A stretch of 64,000 nt of DNA, from contig CANJLW010000014.1 in assembly GCA_947475245.1 (NCBI GenBank), positions 1-64,000 on the forward strand, in the 5' to 3' direction. Made by a program: the position numbers and the translations under genes. This stretch comes from Acetobacteraceae bacterium. GTDB taxonomy: Bacteria > Pseudomonadota > Alphaproteobacteria > Acetobacterales > Acetobacteraceae. Numbering within the stretch: position 1 is the stretch's first letter; each line of letters opens with the position of its first letter. Below, in pieces: positions 18,532 through 27,956 of the stretch. The notes below the pieces were generated by a model. That model had not been told where the DNA came from and made no database searches. It saw nothing but the letters and a program-made list of their open reading frames with translations.

Positions 18532-19207
18532 CGCATGCCTCCACGATCCAGGATCCGGTTTCCCCGCCGCGACACCGCGTCAGGTCCAGCCGCCAGCGCG
18601 CGCGGGCCAATCCGCCCGTAGACGGCAAGACCCCCACCCGCCAACGCGTCATCGCTGAACTGGGTTCGTTCAAGGCTGGATCGTCGAACACGTGGCTGCG
18701 GCGCAGCAGCACCGCCATGACCCCGCCTTGTTCGGCGGCAAGCTGCAAACGGCGGGATGCAATCAGCGACAGTCGACCGGAGAACTCCCCAACTACTGAG
18801 GCCAGGGTCGTATGCCGCAACCCTTCTTCCATCACCGGCAGCACGTTCTTGCCCGCTTCGGCGAACACCAGACGTTGGGGGTGCAGTCCGACCGCAGCCA
18901 GGCCGGGCGCGAACAGGTCCGCCTGCTGCACGACCCACAGCACCGGGCCGGACAGCCGAGCCAGGATACCGGCGACGAACAGCGTCGCCGCCGCGGCCTG
19001 TTCGGTATCCGGTCCGGCACCCGCGGCTTCGTGCAAGGCCCCCAGCGCCAAACCGCCCGCCGGGAGGGCTTGATCGATAGCCGGCACGCCCAGGCCAACA
19101 CTCCGCCCGGGCTCACGCCCCGTATCCGACCGCCCTATGCGCGCGATGCGATCGCGGAGGTCGCGCAGGACAAGGGTGTTGGCCGGAGGATGGCTGGAAG
19201 AGAACAT
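18455..19207 (-). CDS. imuA: ImuA, SOS mutasome RecA-like protein
   Basis: The 250-residue protein is the first gene of the SOS mutagenesis cassette. It shows the ImuA/SulA-like RecA fold pattern: LRDLRDRIARIG, VPAIDQALPAGGLALGALHE, then PVLWVVQQADLFAPGLAAVGL. ImuA is needed with ImuB and DnaE2 for damage-induced mutagenesis. A LexA-type box overlaps its start codon, which points to control by DNA damage. The gene overlaps imuB by 77 bases. Confidence 0.9.
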   Translation of the reverse strand: MFSSSHPPANTLVLRDLRDRIARIGRSDTGREPGRSVGLGVPAIDQALPAGGLALGALHEAAGAGPDTEQAAAATLFVAGILARLSGPVLWVVQQADLFAPGLAAVGLHPQRLVFAEAGKNVLPVMEEGLRHTTLASVVGEFSGRLSLIASRRLQLAAEQGGVMAVLLRRSHVFDDPALNEPSSAMTRWRVGVLPSTGGLARARWRLDLTRCRGGETGSWIVEACDATGHLTLDAAFSDGSDQGVHRRAG

Positions 19208-19216
19208 AGAGGGAAC
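19202..19216 (-). promoter_or_regulatory. LexA (SOS) box of the imuA-imuB-dnaE2 operon
   Basis: GAAC, seven bases, GAAC on the plus strand is the alphaproteobacterial LexA site GTTC-N7-GTTC read on the minus strand. The match is exact. The site overlaps the ATG of imuA at 19205-19207, so bound LexA would cover the start region. Either transcription starts very close upstream or the true start codon is further downstream. Confidence 0.85.
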
Positions 19217-19268
19217 ATACGGGCAGGCTCGACCCAGAGTCGAGTCCGGAATCGTGTTCCCGGATCAA

Positions 19269-20513
19269 TCATCCCGCGCGGATCAGCTTGTGCTGCTTCC
19301 GTCCGGCCGACAGCTTGATCGCACCGTCGATCATATCCGCCATCGACACCACCCGATCCTCTCCCGTCACCGCGACGTCGTTCACGCGGGCACCGCCGCC
19401 GCGAATCAGTCGGCGCGACTCGCCATTGGTCGTGGCAAGACCGGCAAGGGCGAACAGTCGAAACGCCGGAATTCCCGCTTCCAGCTCTGCCCGAGGAACA
19501 TCCACGCTCGGCAGGCTGGCCGCCGCGGCGCCTTCCTCGAACGCCAGACGCGCGGTTTCGGCCGCTTCGGCGGCGGCCGCGGCACCGTGTGCCAGGCCGG
19601 TCGCGGCGGTCGCCAGGATCTTCTTGGCTTCGTTGATTTCCGCCCCGCCGAGAGCTTCCAGGCGCGCGATTTCGTCGAGGGGAAGATCGGTGAACAGCCG
19701 CATGAAGCGGCCCACGTCGGCATCCTCGGTATTCCGCCAGAATTGCCAGTAGTCGTAGACAGATACCCGATCGGTGGTCAGCCACACCGCCCCCTGCGCC
19801 GTCTTGCCCATTTTCGCGCCGGACGCGGTGGCAATCAGCGGTGTGGTCAGACCGAACACCGGCTTCGCGTCGGTGCGACGCGTCAGTTCCATCCCCGAGA
19901 CGATGTTGCCCCACTGGTCCGAGCCGCCGATCTGCAACATCACCCCGTGGCGACGATTGAGTTCCCGGAAATCGTAGCTCTGCAGGATCATGTAGTTGAA
20001 TTCCAGGAACGTCAGCGGTTGCTCACGATCCAGCCGCAGTTTCACGGAATCGAAGGTCAGCATGCGATTGATGGTGAAATGCGTGCCGACGTCGCGCAAC
20101 AGGCCGATATAGCCGAGCTTGTCGAGCCAATCGGCGTTGTTGACCATGGTGGCGTCCGATGCGCCGTCGCCGAATCGCAGGAACGGCGCGAAGCATCGGC
20201 GGATGCCGGTCATGTTGGCGGCGATGGTTTCATCGGTCAGCATCTGACGGGATTCATCCCGCCCCGACGGATCGCCGATCCGCGTGGTGCCGCCGCCCAT
20301 CAGCACGACCGGCTTGTGCCCGTGCTTTTGCAGCAGACGCAGGATCATGATCTGCACCAGGCTGCCGACATGCAGGCTGTCGGCAGTGCAGTCGAAGCCG
20401 ATATAGGCCTTGATAGGCCCTGCCGCCATTGCGGCGCCCAACGCCTCGGTATCGGTGCATTGGAACACAAAGCCGCGTTCGGTGGCTTCGGTCAGGAAAT
20501 CGCTGTTCGCCAT
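19269..20513 (-). CDS. tyrS: Tyrosyl-tRNA synthetase
   Basis: TyrS charges tRNA-Tyr with tyrosine. The 414-residue protein, started at the ATG at 20513, has the class I signature [12 protein letters not shown] (HIGH-like) and the GAKMGKT loop (KMSKS-like). [11 protein letters not shown], which contacts tyrosine, is present. An S4 RNA-binding domain ends the protein (from about residue 350, with [15 protein letters not shown]). The open frame continues 167 codons further upstream but without family similarity. It is transcribed away from anmK with a 59-bp shared promoter region, a common pairing in alphaproteobacteria. Confidence 0.96.
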   Translation of the reverse strand: MANSDFLTEATERGFVFQCTDTEALGAAMAAGPIKAYIGFDCTADSLHVGSLVQIMILRLLQKHGHKPVVLMGGGTTRIGDPSGRDESRQMLTDETIAANMTGIRRCFAPFLRFGDGASDATMVNNADWLDKLGYIGLLRDVGTHFTINRMLTFDSVKLRLDREQPLTFLEFNYMILQSYDFRELNRRHGVMLQIGGSDQWGNIVSGMELTRRTDAKPVFGLTTPLIATASGAKMGKTAQGAVWLTTDRVSVYDYWQFWRNTEDADVGRFMRLFTDLPLDEIARLEALGGAEINEAKKILATAATGLAHGAAAAAEAAETARLAFEEGAAAASLPSVDVPRAELEAGIPAFRLFALAGLATTNGESRRLIRGGGARVNDVAVTGEDRVVSMADMIDGAIKLSAGRKQHKLIRAG

Positions 20514-20572
20514 GGGGGCAGACCCGTCTATTTTGATCGAACCTTCCCTAGCAGAGACGGAGACCACGGAAA

Positions 20573-21640
20573 ATGCCGAGAGCGATCGGATTGATGAGTG
20601 GCACGTCGCTGGATGGCGTCGACGCGGCCTGGATAGAGACGGACGGTCGGACCGTGACCCGCTTCGGGCCCACGCTGACTTTACCCTACGACGACGCGTT
20701 GCGCGGCGATCTGAGGCAAATTCTCGATATCGCGGGGTCGTTGGAGGCGGACGATCCTCGGTTGGTGTCGGCAATCGATCGGCTGACCGCGTATCATGTG
20801 CGCGCCGTTCGGGCCTTGGACACACCCGCCGATCTGATCGGCTTTCACGGCCAGACCATTCTGCACCAGCCGGATCGTCGGCGTACCTGGCAAATCGGCG
20901 CCGCCGCCGAACTGGTTCGGCAAACCGGGCTGCCGGTCGCATACGATTTCCGTTCGGCGGATGTCGCCGCCGGGGGGCAAGGCGCGCCCTTGGTGCCGGT
21001 CTATCACGCCGCATTGGCCGCGGACCTGCCGAAGCCGCTGGCGGTGCTCAACATCGGCGGGGTCGCCAACGTAACCTGGATCGGCGCGGACGGCGCGCTG
21101 TCGGCTTTCGATACCGGTCCGGGCAATGGTCCTCTGGACGATTGGGTTATGCGTCATACCGGCAGTGCGTTTGACCGCGACGGCGTCCTGGCCAGGGCGG
21201 GTCAGGTCGATGCCATGGTCTTGTCCCGCCTGCTCGCACATCCGTATTTCGCGCGCCTACCGCCGAAATCGCTGGATCGGTTGGATTTCAGCCCGGCATT
21301 GGCGGGTAGCGGACTGGGGTCGTTGGCACCCGCGGACGGTGCGGCGACGTTGGTTGCGTTCACTGCCGGTGCCGTCGCCGCCGCGCGCTTTCCTGCCCCG
21401 CCGAAGCGTTGGCTGGTGTGCGGCGGTGGTCGGAACAACCCCGCGCTGATGCAGGCCTTGCGCGACGTGTTGGCCGCGCCGGTCGATCCGGTGGAGTTGG
21501 TCGGCTGGGATGGCGACGCGTTGGAGGCTCAGTGCTTCGGCTTCCTCGCCGCGCGCGTGCAAGCGGAACTGCCGTTGAGCTTTCCGGGTACTACGGGTGT
21601 GGCGGAGCCACGGTCGGGTGGCCGCATCATCTATCCATGA
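20573..21640 (+). CDS. anmK: Anhydro-N-acetylmuramic acid kinase
   Basis: AnmK phosphorylates 1,6-anhydro-MurNAc, a product of cell wall turnover, and so feeds it back into amino sugar metabolism. The 355-residue protein opens with [19 protein letters not shown], the ATP-binding loop of the family. [18 protein letters not shown] and [12 protein letters not shown] are also family hallmarks. Length is normal. It is divergent from tyrS and ends 21 bases before a perfect palindromic terminator. Confidence 0.95.
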   Translation: MPRAIGLMSGTSLDGVDAAWIETDGRTVTRFGPTLTLPYDDALRGDLRQILDIAGSLEADDPRLVSAIDRLTAYHVRAVRALDTPADLIGFHGQTILHQPDRRRTWQIGAAAELVRQTGLPVAYDFRSADVAAGGQGAPLVPVYHAALAADLPKPLAVLNIGGVANVTWIGADGALSAFDTGPGNGPLDDWVMRHTGSAFDRDGVLARAGQVDAMVLSRLLAHPYFARLPPKSLDRLDFSPALAGSGLGSLAPADGAATLVAFTAGAVAAARFPAPPKRWLVCGGGRNNPALMQALRDVLAAPVDPVELVGWDGDALEAQCFGFLAARVQAELPLSFPGTTGVAEPRSGGRIIYP

Positions 21641-21661
21641 TCGATCGGAGCCAATAAACGG

Positions 21662-21693
21662 AAAAGGCGGGGATCGATCGATCCCCGCCTTTT
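21662..21693. terminator. Perfect palindromic, bidirectional rho-independent terminator
   Basis: Thirty-two bases are perfectly self-complementary. They start with AAAAGGCGGGG and end with CCCCGCCTTTT, which gives a GC-rich stem with a short U-run on either strand. The site lies between the ends of anmK (plus) and the alpha/beta hydrolase gene (minus), and can stop both. Confidence 0.9.
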
Positions 21694-21718
21694 GCCCGTT
21701 CGCCTGATATGGAAGGCG

Positions 21719-22384
21719 TCAGTCCGCCGCCATCGCCATTTGGCGACGCGCGATGGCCTTACCGCAGTGATCGTCGACCGCTTCGGCGACCATGTCGGCG
21801 TGGCTGGCGAAAACGTGATCGGCGCCCGGGAAGACGCGATAATCGACGTGAACGCCTTTCTGGGTATTGAGTTTATCGACCAGCTTGCGCACGGCCGGCT
21901 CCGGAACCAGTTCGTCGGCGTCGCCGTGGAGCATCAGGCCACCGGTTGGGCATGGCGCGAGGAAGCCGAAATCATAATGGTTGGCGGGTGGCGCGACGCT
22001 GACCCAGCCGGAGATTTCGGGGCGACGCATCAGCAATTGCATGCCGATGAAAGCGCCGAAGGAGTAGCCGGCGACCCAAAGGCCGCCATGGCCGGGGTTG
22101 ACGGCCTGCATCCAGTCGAGTGCCGCGGCGGCGTCGCCGATTTCACCGATGCCGCCGTCGTAGCGGCCCTGGCTGCGACCGACGCCGCGGAAGTTGAACC
22201 GCATCACGGAACAACCCAGCTTCTGGAACGCCTGGTACATCGAATATGCAATTCGATTGTTCATGGTTCCGCCGTGCAGCGGATGCGGATGTAGAATTAA
22301 CGCGACGGGCGCACCGGTCTCCTTGGAGTGGTGGTAGCGGCCTTCGAGCCGACCGTCTGGGCCGGCGAACATTACCTCGGGCAT
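21719..22384 (-). CDS. Alpha/beta hydrolase (dienelactone hydrolase-like)
   Basis: A 221-residue protein starts at the ATG at 22384 (MPEVMFAGPDGRLEGRYH). It has HPHPLHGGTMNN near the start, RFNFRGVGRSQG, the nucleophile elbow GYSFGAF with its Ser, a later Asp in LHGDADELVP and a His in PGADHVF. This completes a Ser-Asp-His triad. The family is common in alphaproteobacteria and the natural substrate is not known. It ends against the palindromic terminator shared with anmK. Confidence 0.88.
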   Translation of the reverse strand: MPEVMFAGPDGRLEGRYHHSKETGAPVALILHPHPLHGGTMNNRIAYSMYQAFQKLGCSVMRFNFRGVGRSQGRYDGGIGEIGDAAAALDWMQAVNPGHGGLWVAGYSFGAFIGMQLLMRRPEISGWVSVAPPANHYDFGFLAPCPTGGLMLHGDADELVPEPAVRKLVDKLNTQKGVHVDYRVFPGADHVFASHADMVAEAVDDHCGKAIARRQMAMAAD

Positions 22385-22750
22385 GGCAATTCGAAACCTG
22401 TTTCCTGTAGTACACGATGGCGCATGACGAAGGCCCCCTTGACCTCCACCCCGCACACCGGCCCCAACTCGCTTTCGCGGTCCTTAACTCCCACTTATTA
22501 GAGCAAGCCATCGGTTCGATCTAAGGAATCTTTGCACCTTGGTTAAATTCCCGCGCGACCGGCATCGACCACAATAGTTGACTTGTGGAGTAGGGTATTA
22601 TAAGACCCGTGACGATTGGTCAGTTGGTGCAAGGTTTGCGTTTCCTCGAAATCAATCTTCCCTTTGGTTGCCCGCCTTTGGTGGGCGCACCCATCCAAGG
22701 CAGATTGATTATAGGACATGTCGAACCATCTTTCATAATGGAAATGTCGC
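22385..22750. promoter_or_regulatory. Shared upstream region of the hydrolase gene and cysE operon
   Basis: This 366-bp gap is more AT-rich than its surroundings. It holds the IscR-type site described separately, followed by an approximately 145-base leader before cysE. The leader contains a possible hairpin, GCCCGCC-TTT-GGTGGGC, near 22669-22686. No convincing gene was found in it. Confidence 0.5.
22574..22598 (+). promoter_or_regulatory. Type 1 IscR binding site over the cysE-iscR operon promoter
   Basis: The 25 bases begin ATAGTTGACT and end AGTAGGGTAT. They match the enterobacterial type 1 IscR pattern (ATAS-TTGACT-N5-AGTCRR-STAT) at nearly every informative position. The TTGACT at 22578-22583 can also serve as a -35 element, with TATAAG at 22599-22604 as the -10 (spacing 15). 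Bound [2Fe-2S]-IscR would block the promoter. iscR is the second gene downstream, so self-repression is expected. Confidence 0.7.
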
Positions 22751-23467
22751 ATGGCTTTCATGTTCCTACGCGAAACCATCCGCACATATCGGGAGCGCGA
22801 TCCCGCAGCGCGATCCACGCTTGAAGTCATTTTGTGCTACCCTGGCGTGCATGCCGTCATTTGGCACAAACTATCGCACTTTTTGTGGCAGAATAAATTC
22901 TATCTATTGGGGCGCTTTTCTTCGCACATCGCCCGCTGGTTGACCGGCATCGAGATTCACCCCGCCGCTAAACTGGGGCGCCGTCTTGTTATTGATCACG
23001 GCATGGGAGTCGTGATCGGCGAAACCGCCGTCATCGGAGACGATTGCTACCTCTATCATCAGGTCACTCTCGGCGTCGCGCGCACCATGGGCGGCAAAAG
23101 ACACCCCACCATCGGCAACAACGTCATCATCGGCGCCGGTGCCAAGGTCCTCGGACCCATCACCGTCGGCGACAACGCACGGGTCGGATCAAACGCCGTC
23201 GTCGTCGACGCCGTCCCAGCCGATACCACCGTCGTCGGCATCCCCGCGCGACCCGTCGATCGCAGCCTGAAACACCGCAAGCAGGACTTCGACCCCTACG
23301 GCATGCCCTGCGACGACAGCATCGACCCTCTCCTTAAGGACCTCGAAGGCCTGCGCGCCGAACTCAGCGACCTCGAAGTACGGATCGGCCGACTGTCCTC
23401 GGCACCCGGCCAAACCCGCCAGACCTCCGCCGCACCGGCCATCCCGCGACAGACGGCGGCCGAGTAA
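22751..23467 (+). CDS. cysE: Serine O-acetyltransferase
   Basis: CysE makes O-acetylserine from serine and acetyl-CoA, the committed step of cysteine synthesis. The 238-residue protein has the short N-terminal helical part ([22 protein letters not shown]) and a left-handed beta helix of hexapeptide repeats. These include [18 protein letters not shown] and [18 protein letters not shown], with the catalytic His-Asp pair. The last 40 residues are a loose Ala/Gln/Thr tail. It is the first gene of a six-gene operon that uses cysteine as a sulfur source. Confidence 0.94.
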   Translation: MAFMFLRETIRTYRERDPAARSTLEVILCYPGVHAVIWHKLSHFLWQNKFYLLGRFSSHIARWLTGIEIHPAAKLGRRLVIDHGMGVVIGETAVIGDDCYLYHQVTLGVARTMGGKRHPTIGNNVIIGAGAKVLGPITVGDNARVGSNAVVVDAVPADTTVVGIPARPVDRSLKHRKQDFDPYGMPCDDSIDPLLKDLEGLRAELSDLEVRIGRLSSAPGQTRQTSAAPAIPRQTAAE

Positions 23468-23471
23468 GACC

Positions 23472-23963
23472 ATGCAACTCTCAACCCGCGGCCGATACGC
23501 CGTGATGGCCCTTGTCGACCTGGCCTCCCGCCAGATCGAAGGCTGCGAATGCGGCCCCATCTGTCTCGCCGAAATCGCCGCTCGGCAGCAATTGTCCCTT
23601 TCGTACCTTGAACAACTGTTCGCCAAGCTGCGCAGAGCCGGACTGGTCGCCTCCGCCCGCGGCCCCGGCGGCGGCTATCGCCTGTCCCGCCCAACCGACG
23701 AGATCGCCATCGCCCACATCGTCGCCGCGGTGGAAGAGCCCATCCGCGCCACGCGCTGCGAGGAAGGCAGCGGCGGCTGCATGGCCGGCGCCGGCATAGG
23801 CTCCGGCGAACGATGTCAAACCCACGATCTCTGGTTCGAACTGGGACGCCAGATCGAACTGTTCCTCGAAGGCGTCACCCTGGCCGATGTCGTCGGCCGC
23901 CGGGTACGCGGCCTCGCCGTTCCTATGCTGCCCCCATCGCTCCGACCGCTCGCGGCGGAATGA
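23472..23963 (+). CDS. iscR: Rrf2-family iron-sulfur regulator IscR
   Basis: A 163-residue winged-helix regulator begins MQLSTRGRYAVMALVDLA, the classic IscR start. Three Cys and a His sit in the cluster-binding region RCEEGSGGCMAG...RCQTHDLW, the same ligand set as in Escherichia coli IscR, with a few extra residues between the second and third Cys. It probably represses its own operon through the site at 22574-22598. It follows cysE by 4 bases and its stop overlaps the start of the first desulfurase gene (ATGA). Confidence 0.92.
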   Translation: MQLSTRGRYAVMALVDLASRQIEGCECGPICLAEIAARQQLSLSYLEQLFAKLRRAGLVASARGPGGGYRLSRPTDEIAIAHIVAAVEEPIRATRCEEGSGGCMAGAGIGSGERCQTHDLWFELGRQIELFLEGVTLADVVGRRVRGLAVPMLPPSLRPLAAE

Positions 23964-25078
23964 TGCCACATTACCTCGACGCCAACGCCACGGAGCCACT
24001 TCGCCCCGAAGCCATGGCGGCGATGCTCGACGCAATGGCGACCACCGGCAACCCATCATCCATCCATCGCGCCGGCCGCGACGCGCGTCGCATCATGGAA
24101 GACGCGCGTGAATCGCTCGCGCGCGGGTTTGGCGGCGACCCGGCCGATCTCGTCTTCACCTCCGGCGGGACGGAGGCCGATGCCCTGGCCGTGCACGCGC
24201 TGGGCACGAACCGCCGCATCGTCGTCGGGGCCACCGAACACGACGCCATCCGATCCGCCGCCCCCAACGCCGCGATCCTGCCGGTTGACCGAAACGGGGT
24301 CGTCGACATCGACAGACTCGCCGCGATCCTGGCGGACGGGCCGCCCGCATTGGTGTGCGTGATGCTGGCGAACAACGAGGCCGGCACGATCCAGCCAATT
24401 CCCGCAATCGCGGCGCTCTGCCGCCGCTTCGGCGCCTTACTGCATGTCGACGCCGTGCAAGCCGCCGGCCGCATGCCGGTTACCCTCGTCTCCGACAGCA
24501 TGGCCATTTCCTCCCATAAGCTTGGCGGGCCCGCCGGCGTCGGCGCGCTGCTGCTGTCCGCCGAACACAGCCACATCACCCCCCTGATCCGCGGCGGCGG
24601 GCAGGAGCGTGGGCGACGCGGCGGCACCCCGCCCGTGGCAATCATCGCCGGCTTCGCCGCCGCCGCGCGCATCGCCGCCGCCGACGGCGCACGGGACAGG
24701 CTTGGCGCGCTGCGCGACTCGATTGAACGCGCCGCCCTTGCCCAAGGGGCAATCGTCTGCGGCGCGGGTGCCCCCAGGCTCGCCAATACGACCTGCATCG
24801 CCCTGCCGAACGTCCGTGCCGACGCGCAGGTCATCGCGCTCGATATCGACGGCATCTCCGTCAGCGCCGGTTCCGCGTGCAGTTCGGGAAAGGTCGCGGC
24901 CAGCCACGTTTTGCAGGCAATGGGCCTGGGCACGCTGGCCGGACAGGCCATCCGCGTCTCGCTGCCCTGGAACGCCACGACGGCGGATGTCGAGGCCTTC
25001 GCCGATTCCTATGCCCGCATGGCAGGCCGGATGCGACCATCCGGCATGACCAACCCAATGGCCGATCGCGCGGCCTGA
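23960..25078 (+). CDS. Cysteine desulfurase (first of two, NifS/IscS-like)
   Basis: This 372-residue PLP enzyme takes sulfur from cysteine and leaves it as a persulfide on an active-site Cys. The product begins MMPHYLDANATEPLRPEAM. The PLP lysine lies in SSHKLGGPAGVGAL and the catalytic Cys in SAGSACSSGK. The start ATGATG at 23960 overlaps the iscR stop. It diverges clearly from the next gene, so the two are old paralogues and not a recent duplication. The protein is slightly shorter than classical IscS (about 400). Confidence 0.92.
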   Translation: MMPHYLDANATEPLRPEAMAAMLDAMATTGNPSSIHRAGRDARRIMEDARESLARGFGGDPADLVFTSGGTEADALAVHALGTNRRIVVGATEHDAIRSAAPNAAILPVDRNGVVDIDRLAAILADGPPALVCVMLANNEAGTIQPIPAIAALCRRFGALLHVDAVQAAGRMPVTLVSDSMAISSHKLGGPAGVGALLLSAEHSHITPLIRGGGQERGRRGGTPPVAIIAGFAAAARIAAADGARDRLGALRDSIERAALAQGAIVCGAGAPRLANTTCIALPNVRADAQVIALDIDGISVSAGSACSSGKVAASHVLQAMGLGTLAGQAIRVSLPWNATTADVEAFADSYARMAGRMRPSGMTNPMADRAA

Positions 25079-25094
25079 CGTCATAGTCCGCACC

Positions 25095-26273
25095 ATGACC
25101 GACCAGCCCCCACGCCCCAACCGTCCGGTCTACCTGGATAACCAGGCGACCACGCGCTGCGATCCCCGCGTCCTCCAGGCCATGCTGCCCTGGTTCACCG
25201 AGCAATACGGCAACCCCCACAGCGCCGAACACATCATGGGCACGACGGCGGAAGCCGCCGTAGAGGAAGCCCGCGCGCACATCGCCTCCCTGTTGGGCGC
25301 CGATCCGCGAGAGATCGTGCTGACCTCCGGCGCGACGGAAAGCAACAACATCGCGATCAAGGGCGCGGCGCGCTTTGCCCGATCCATGGGCAGCGACCGC
25401 AAGCGCATCGTCACCGTGGCGACCGAGCACAAGTGCGTGCTCGAATCGGTGCTCGACCTGCGGGACGACGGCTTCGAACCCGTCATCCTCCCGGTCGGCG
25501 CGGACGGCCTGCTCGATCCCGATACCCTGCGCGAAGCCCTGACCGTCCCCACACTACTGGTCAGCGTCATGGCGGTGAACAACGAGATCGGCGTGGTGCA
25601 GGACATCCGCGGCCTCGCCGCGATCGCCAAGGACGCCGGCGCGCTGTTCCATACCGATATCGCCCAGGCCACCGGCAAGATCCCGCTCGACCTGACCGGC
25701 TGGCGCGTCGACCTCGCCTCGGTCAGCGGTCACAAGCTCTACGGGCCGAAGGGGATCGGCGCCCTGTTCGTGCGCCGCCGACCGCGCGCACGGATCGCGC
25801 CCCTCTTCTCCGGCGGCGGTCAGGAACGCGGCCTGCGATCGGGCACGCTGGCGACGCCGCTGATCGTCGGCCTTGGGGAAGCATGCCGTCTCGCCGCCAT
25901 GGAGATGGCGACCGACGACGCGCGGATCGCCAATCTGCGCACCCGGTTGCTGGAACGGCTTAACCGCGACATTCCCGGGATCGCCATCAACGGCAGCCTG
26001 GCCTCCCGCATCGCGGGCAATCTGAACCTGACCTTCCCGGCGACCACCGCCGCCGATCTGATGGCACGCGTGCCCGACCTGTGCGTATCCACCGGGTCCG
26101 CCTGCTCCTCGGCCGAGGTTGAACCGTCTTATGTGCTGGGCGCGCTGGGCCTGTCCGATGAGGCGGCATCCCGCACCTTGCGCATCGGGATCGGACGCTT
26201 TACCTCCGCCGCCGATATAGACTACGCGGCGGCCGCGCTGGCCGCGGCCCATGCCGGGATGTCCGCCCCATAA
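25095..26273 (+). CDS. iscS: Cysteine desulfurase IscS (second)
   Basis: The 392-residue product is closer to classical Isc[17 protein letters not shown] at the start, [10 protein letters not shown], the PLP lysine in [15 protein letters not shown], and the active Cys in [17 protein letters not shown]. It provides sulfur for iron-sulfur clusters and, with MnmA encoded two genes later, for tRNA thiolation. Its stop overlaps the ferredoxin start (TAATG). No iscU, iscA or hscBA gene is present in the window. Confidence 0.94.
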   Translation: MTDQPPRPNRPVYLDNQATTRCDPRVLQAMLPWFTEQYGNPHSAEHIMGTTAEAAVEEARAHIASLLGADPREIVLTSGATESNNIAIKGAARFARSMGSDRKRIVTVATEHKCVLESVLDLRDDGFEPVILPVGADGLLDPDTLREALTVPTLLVSVMAVNNEIGVVQDIRGLAAIAKDAGALFHTDIAQATGKIPLDLTGWRVDLASVSGHKLYGPKGIGALFVRRRPRARIAPLFSGGGQERGLRSGTLATPLIVGLGEACRLAAMEMATDDARIANLRTRLLERLNRDIPGIAINGSLASRIAGNLNLTFPATTAADLMARVPDLCVSTGSACSSAEVEPSYVLGALGLSDEAASRTLRIGIGRFTSAADIDYAAAALAAAHAGMSAP

Positions 26274-26602
26274 TGCCTAAGATCACCTTCGTCGAGCGCG
26301 ATGGAACGCGCAAGAACGTCGACGCCCCACTCGGGTTGTCGGTGCTGGAAGTCGCCCATAAGCACGGCGTCGATATCGAGGGCGCCTGCGAAGGCTCGCT
26401 CGCCTGCTCGACCTGCCATGTCATCGTCGATCCGGAATGGATCGACGCGCTGTCCCCGGCGACGGAGGACGAGGAAGACATGCTCGATCTGGCCTTCGGA
26501 CTGACGGAAACCTCGCGCCTGGGCTGCCAGATCGTGATCACGGATGCGCTCGACGGGCTGGTGGTGAAGCTGCCCGCCGCGACGCGCAACTTGATGGGGT
26601 AG
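26273..26602 (+). CDS. fdx: [2Fe-2S] ferredoxin, adrenodoxin/Isc type
   Basis: A 109-residue plant/vertebrate-type ferredoxin. Three cluster Cys sit in [10 protein letters not shown] (C-x5-C-x2-C) and the fourth in RLGCQI. The acidic stretch [12 protein letters not shown] is typical of the Isc ferredoxin, which gives electrons for cluster assembly. It overlaps the end of iscS and is directly followed by mnmA. Confidence 0.94.
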   Translation: MPKITFVERDGTRKNVDAPLGLSVLEVAHKHGVDIEGACEGSLACSTCHVIVDPEWIDALSPATEDEEDMLDLAFGLTETSRLGCQIVITDALDGLVVKLPAATRNLMG

Positions 26603-27676
26603 ATGCGTATCGTCGTAGCCATGTCGGGCGGCGTCGACAGCAGCGTCGTTGCCGGCCTGCTGCACGAAGCCGGGCACGAGGTGATCGGCGTGACGCTGCA
26701 ACTCTATGACCACGGCGTCGCCGTCGGGCGCAAAGGCGCGTGCTGCGCCGGTCAGGACATCCACGACGCGCGCCGGGTCGCCGATCGGCTTGGTATCGCG
26801 CACTACGTCATCGACGCCGAAGACCGCTTCAGGCAATCGGTCATCGCCAACTTCGCCGACAGCTATGCCGCCGGAGAGACACCGGTTCCCTGCGTACGCT
26901 GCAACCAATCGGTGAAGTTCCACGATCTGACCGTGCTGGCCCGCGACCTGGGCGCCGAACGGCTGGCGACCGGCCATTACGTCCGGCGGATCGACGGGCC
27001 GAACGGCGCCGAACTGCATCGCGCGATTGATGCGGAGCGCGATCAAAGCTGGTTCCTGTTCGCCACGACCCGCAGCCAACTGGACGGCTGCCTGTTCCCC
27101 CTGGGCGCCATGCCCGACAAGCGCGCCGTGCGCGGCGTCGCCGAACGGCTGGGGTTGATGGTCGCCGATAAGCCGGACAGCCAGGATATCTGCTTCGTCC
27201 CGTCGGGCACCTATATCGATACCGTCGCGAAACTGCGCCCGGACGCGGTCGCAGCCGGCGACATCGTAACGGCGGACGGCACCGTCGTCGGGCAACACGA
27301 CGGCATCGCCCGTTTCACCGTCGGGCAGGGCAAGCGTCTGGGCCAGGCCGCCATGCTGTCCGGCCAGCGCCAGATGGTCGTCGCCACCGAACCCGGCACC
27401 AGGCGAGTCGTGATCGGGCCACGCGGCGCGGCGGGCACCGATCGTGTCAGCCTGCGGGAAGTCAACTGGCTGATCGATCCGCCAACGACTTCCTTGCGGT
27501 GTCGGGTCAAACTGCGGGCGCGGGAAGAACCGCATTGGGCCGATGTGACACCGACACCCGAAGGTGCCGCGGTGCATCTCGATATGCCCGCATTGCCCGC
27601 CCCCGGTCAGGCCTGCGTCTTCTATGACGGAGACCGCGTTCTGGGCGGCGGCTTCATCCAGCGCCCCGACGCCTGA
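26603..27676 (+). CDS. mnmA: tRNA-specific 2-thiouridylase MnmA
   Basis: MnmA activates the wobble uridine of Lys, Glu and Gln tRNAs with ATP and adds sulfur delivered from IscS. The 357-residue protein has the PP-loop AMSGGVDSSVVAGLL, the first catalytic Cys in PCVRCNQ and the second in DSQDICFV. The ATG directly follows the ferredoxin stop. Its TGA at 27674-27676 lies within the edge of a remnant of a flavin monooxygenase gene. Confidence 0.95.
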   Translation: MRIVVAMSGGVDSSVVAGLLHEAGHEVIGVTLQLYDHGVAVGRKGACCAGQDIHDARRVADRLGIAHYVIDAEDRFRQSVIANFADSYAAGETPVPCVRCNQSVKFHDLTVLARDLGAERLATGHYVRRIDGPNGAELHRAIDAERDQSWFLFATTRSQLDGCLFPLGAMPDKRAVRGVAERLGLMVADKPDSQDICFVPSGTYIDTVAKLRPDAVAAGDIVTADGTVVGQHDGIARFTVGQGKRLGQAAMLSGQRQMVVATEPGTRRVVIGPRGAAGTDRVSLREVNWLIDPPTTSLRCRVKLRAREEPHWADVTPTPEGAAVHLDMPALPAPGQACVFYDGDRVLGGGFIQRPDA

Positions 27677-27772
27677 TCAAGGGGAAAACGCCCCTAGATC
27701 GGTACGGTTCCGTATCAAATAAGCCCCTCCTCGATCGCCTTGATCCGCGGCGCGAGATACAGCGGGCGGAAT
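27673..27772 (-). pseudogene. 3' remnant of a flavin monooxygenase gene
   Basis: Read on the minus strand these 100 bases translate as LYLAPRIKAIEEGLI, a stop, then PI, a stop, GRFPLDQ. They match the end of the monooxygenase remnant at 28829-28930 at roughly 80 percent of bases by eye. Both copies begin at the same CTGATC. The fragment has in-frame stops and no start, and is a decayed 3' end next to mnmA. Confidence 0.75.
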
Positions 27773-27858
27773 GGCGTGGCTGTCGGAATTTTTTACAGGT
27801 TCGGAAATTCAATGGACCTCTATAATGATAAGTTATTGATTTAGCGTATTTTAATGTT

Positions 27859-27874
27859 TGGCCCATTTTTTGCT
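27859..27874 (+). promoter_or_regulatory. Sigma-54 (RpoN) type promoter of the PEP-CTERM gene
   Basis: TGGCCC-ATTTT-TTGCT fits the RpoN consensus TGGCAC-N5-TTGCW, with the GG (27860-27861) and GC (27872-27873) at the required 10-base spacing. It lies about 83 bases before the PEP-CTERM start. Other PEP-CTERM genes are known to be under RpoN and the PrsK/PrsR pair. A small inverted repeat (CCGAGG-TGGCG-CCTCGG, about 27884-27900) follows in the leader. Confidence 0.7.
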
Positions 27875-27956
27875 CTAACTGGTGCCGAGGTGGCGCCTCG
27901 GGGAATAATCCGATGGGGGTGTGCCAACCTGCGCTGAGATTGGAACGGATACACCC

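Noticed and set aside
19137-20594. A 485-codon open frame on the plus strand across tyrS
   Set aside because: Opposite strand to an intact tyrS and the imuA start; no protein family resemblance.
22609-22824. A 71-codon open frame upstream of cysE
   Set aside because: It overlaps the cysE start in another frame and lies in the leader; no ribosome binding site or motif.
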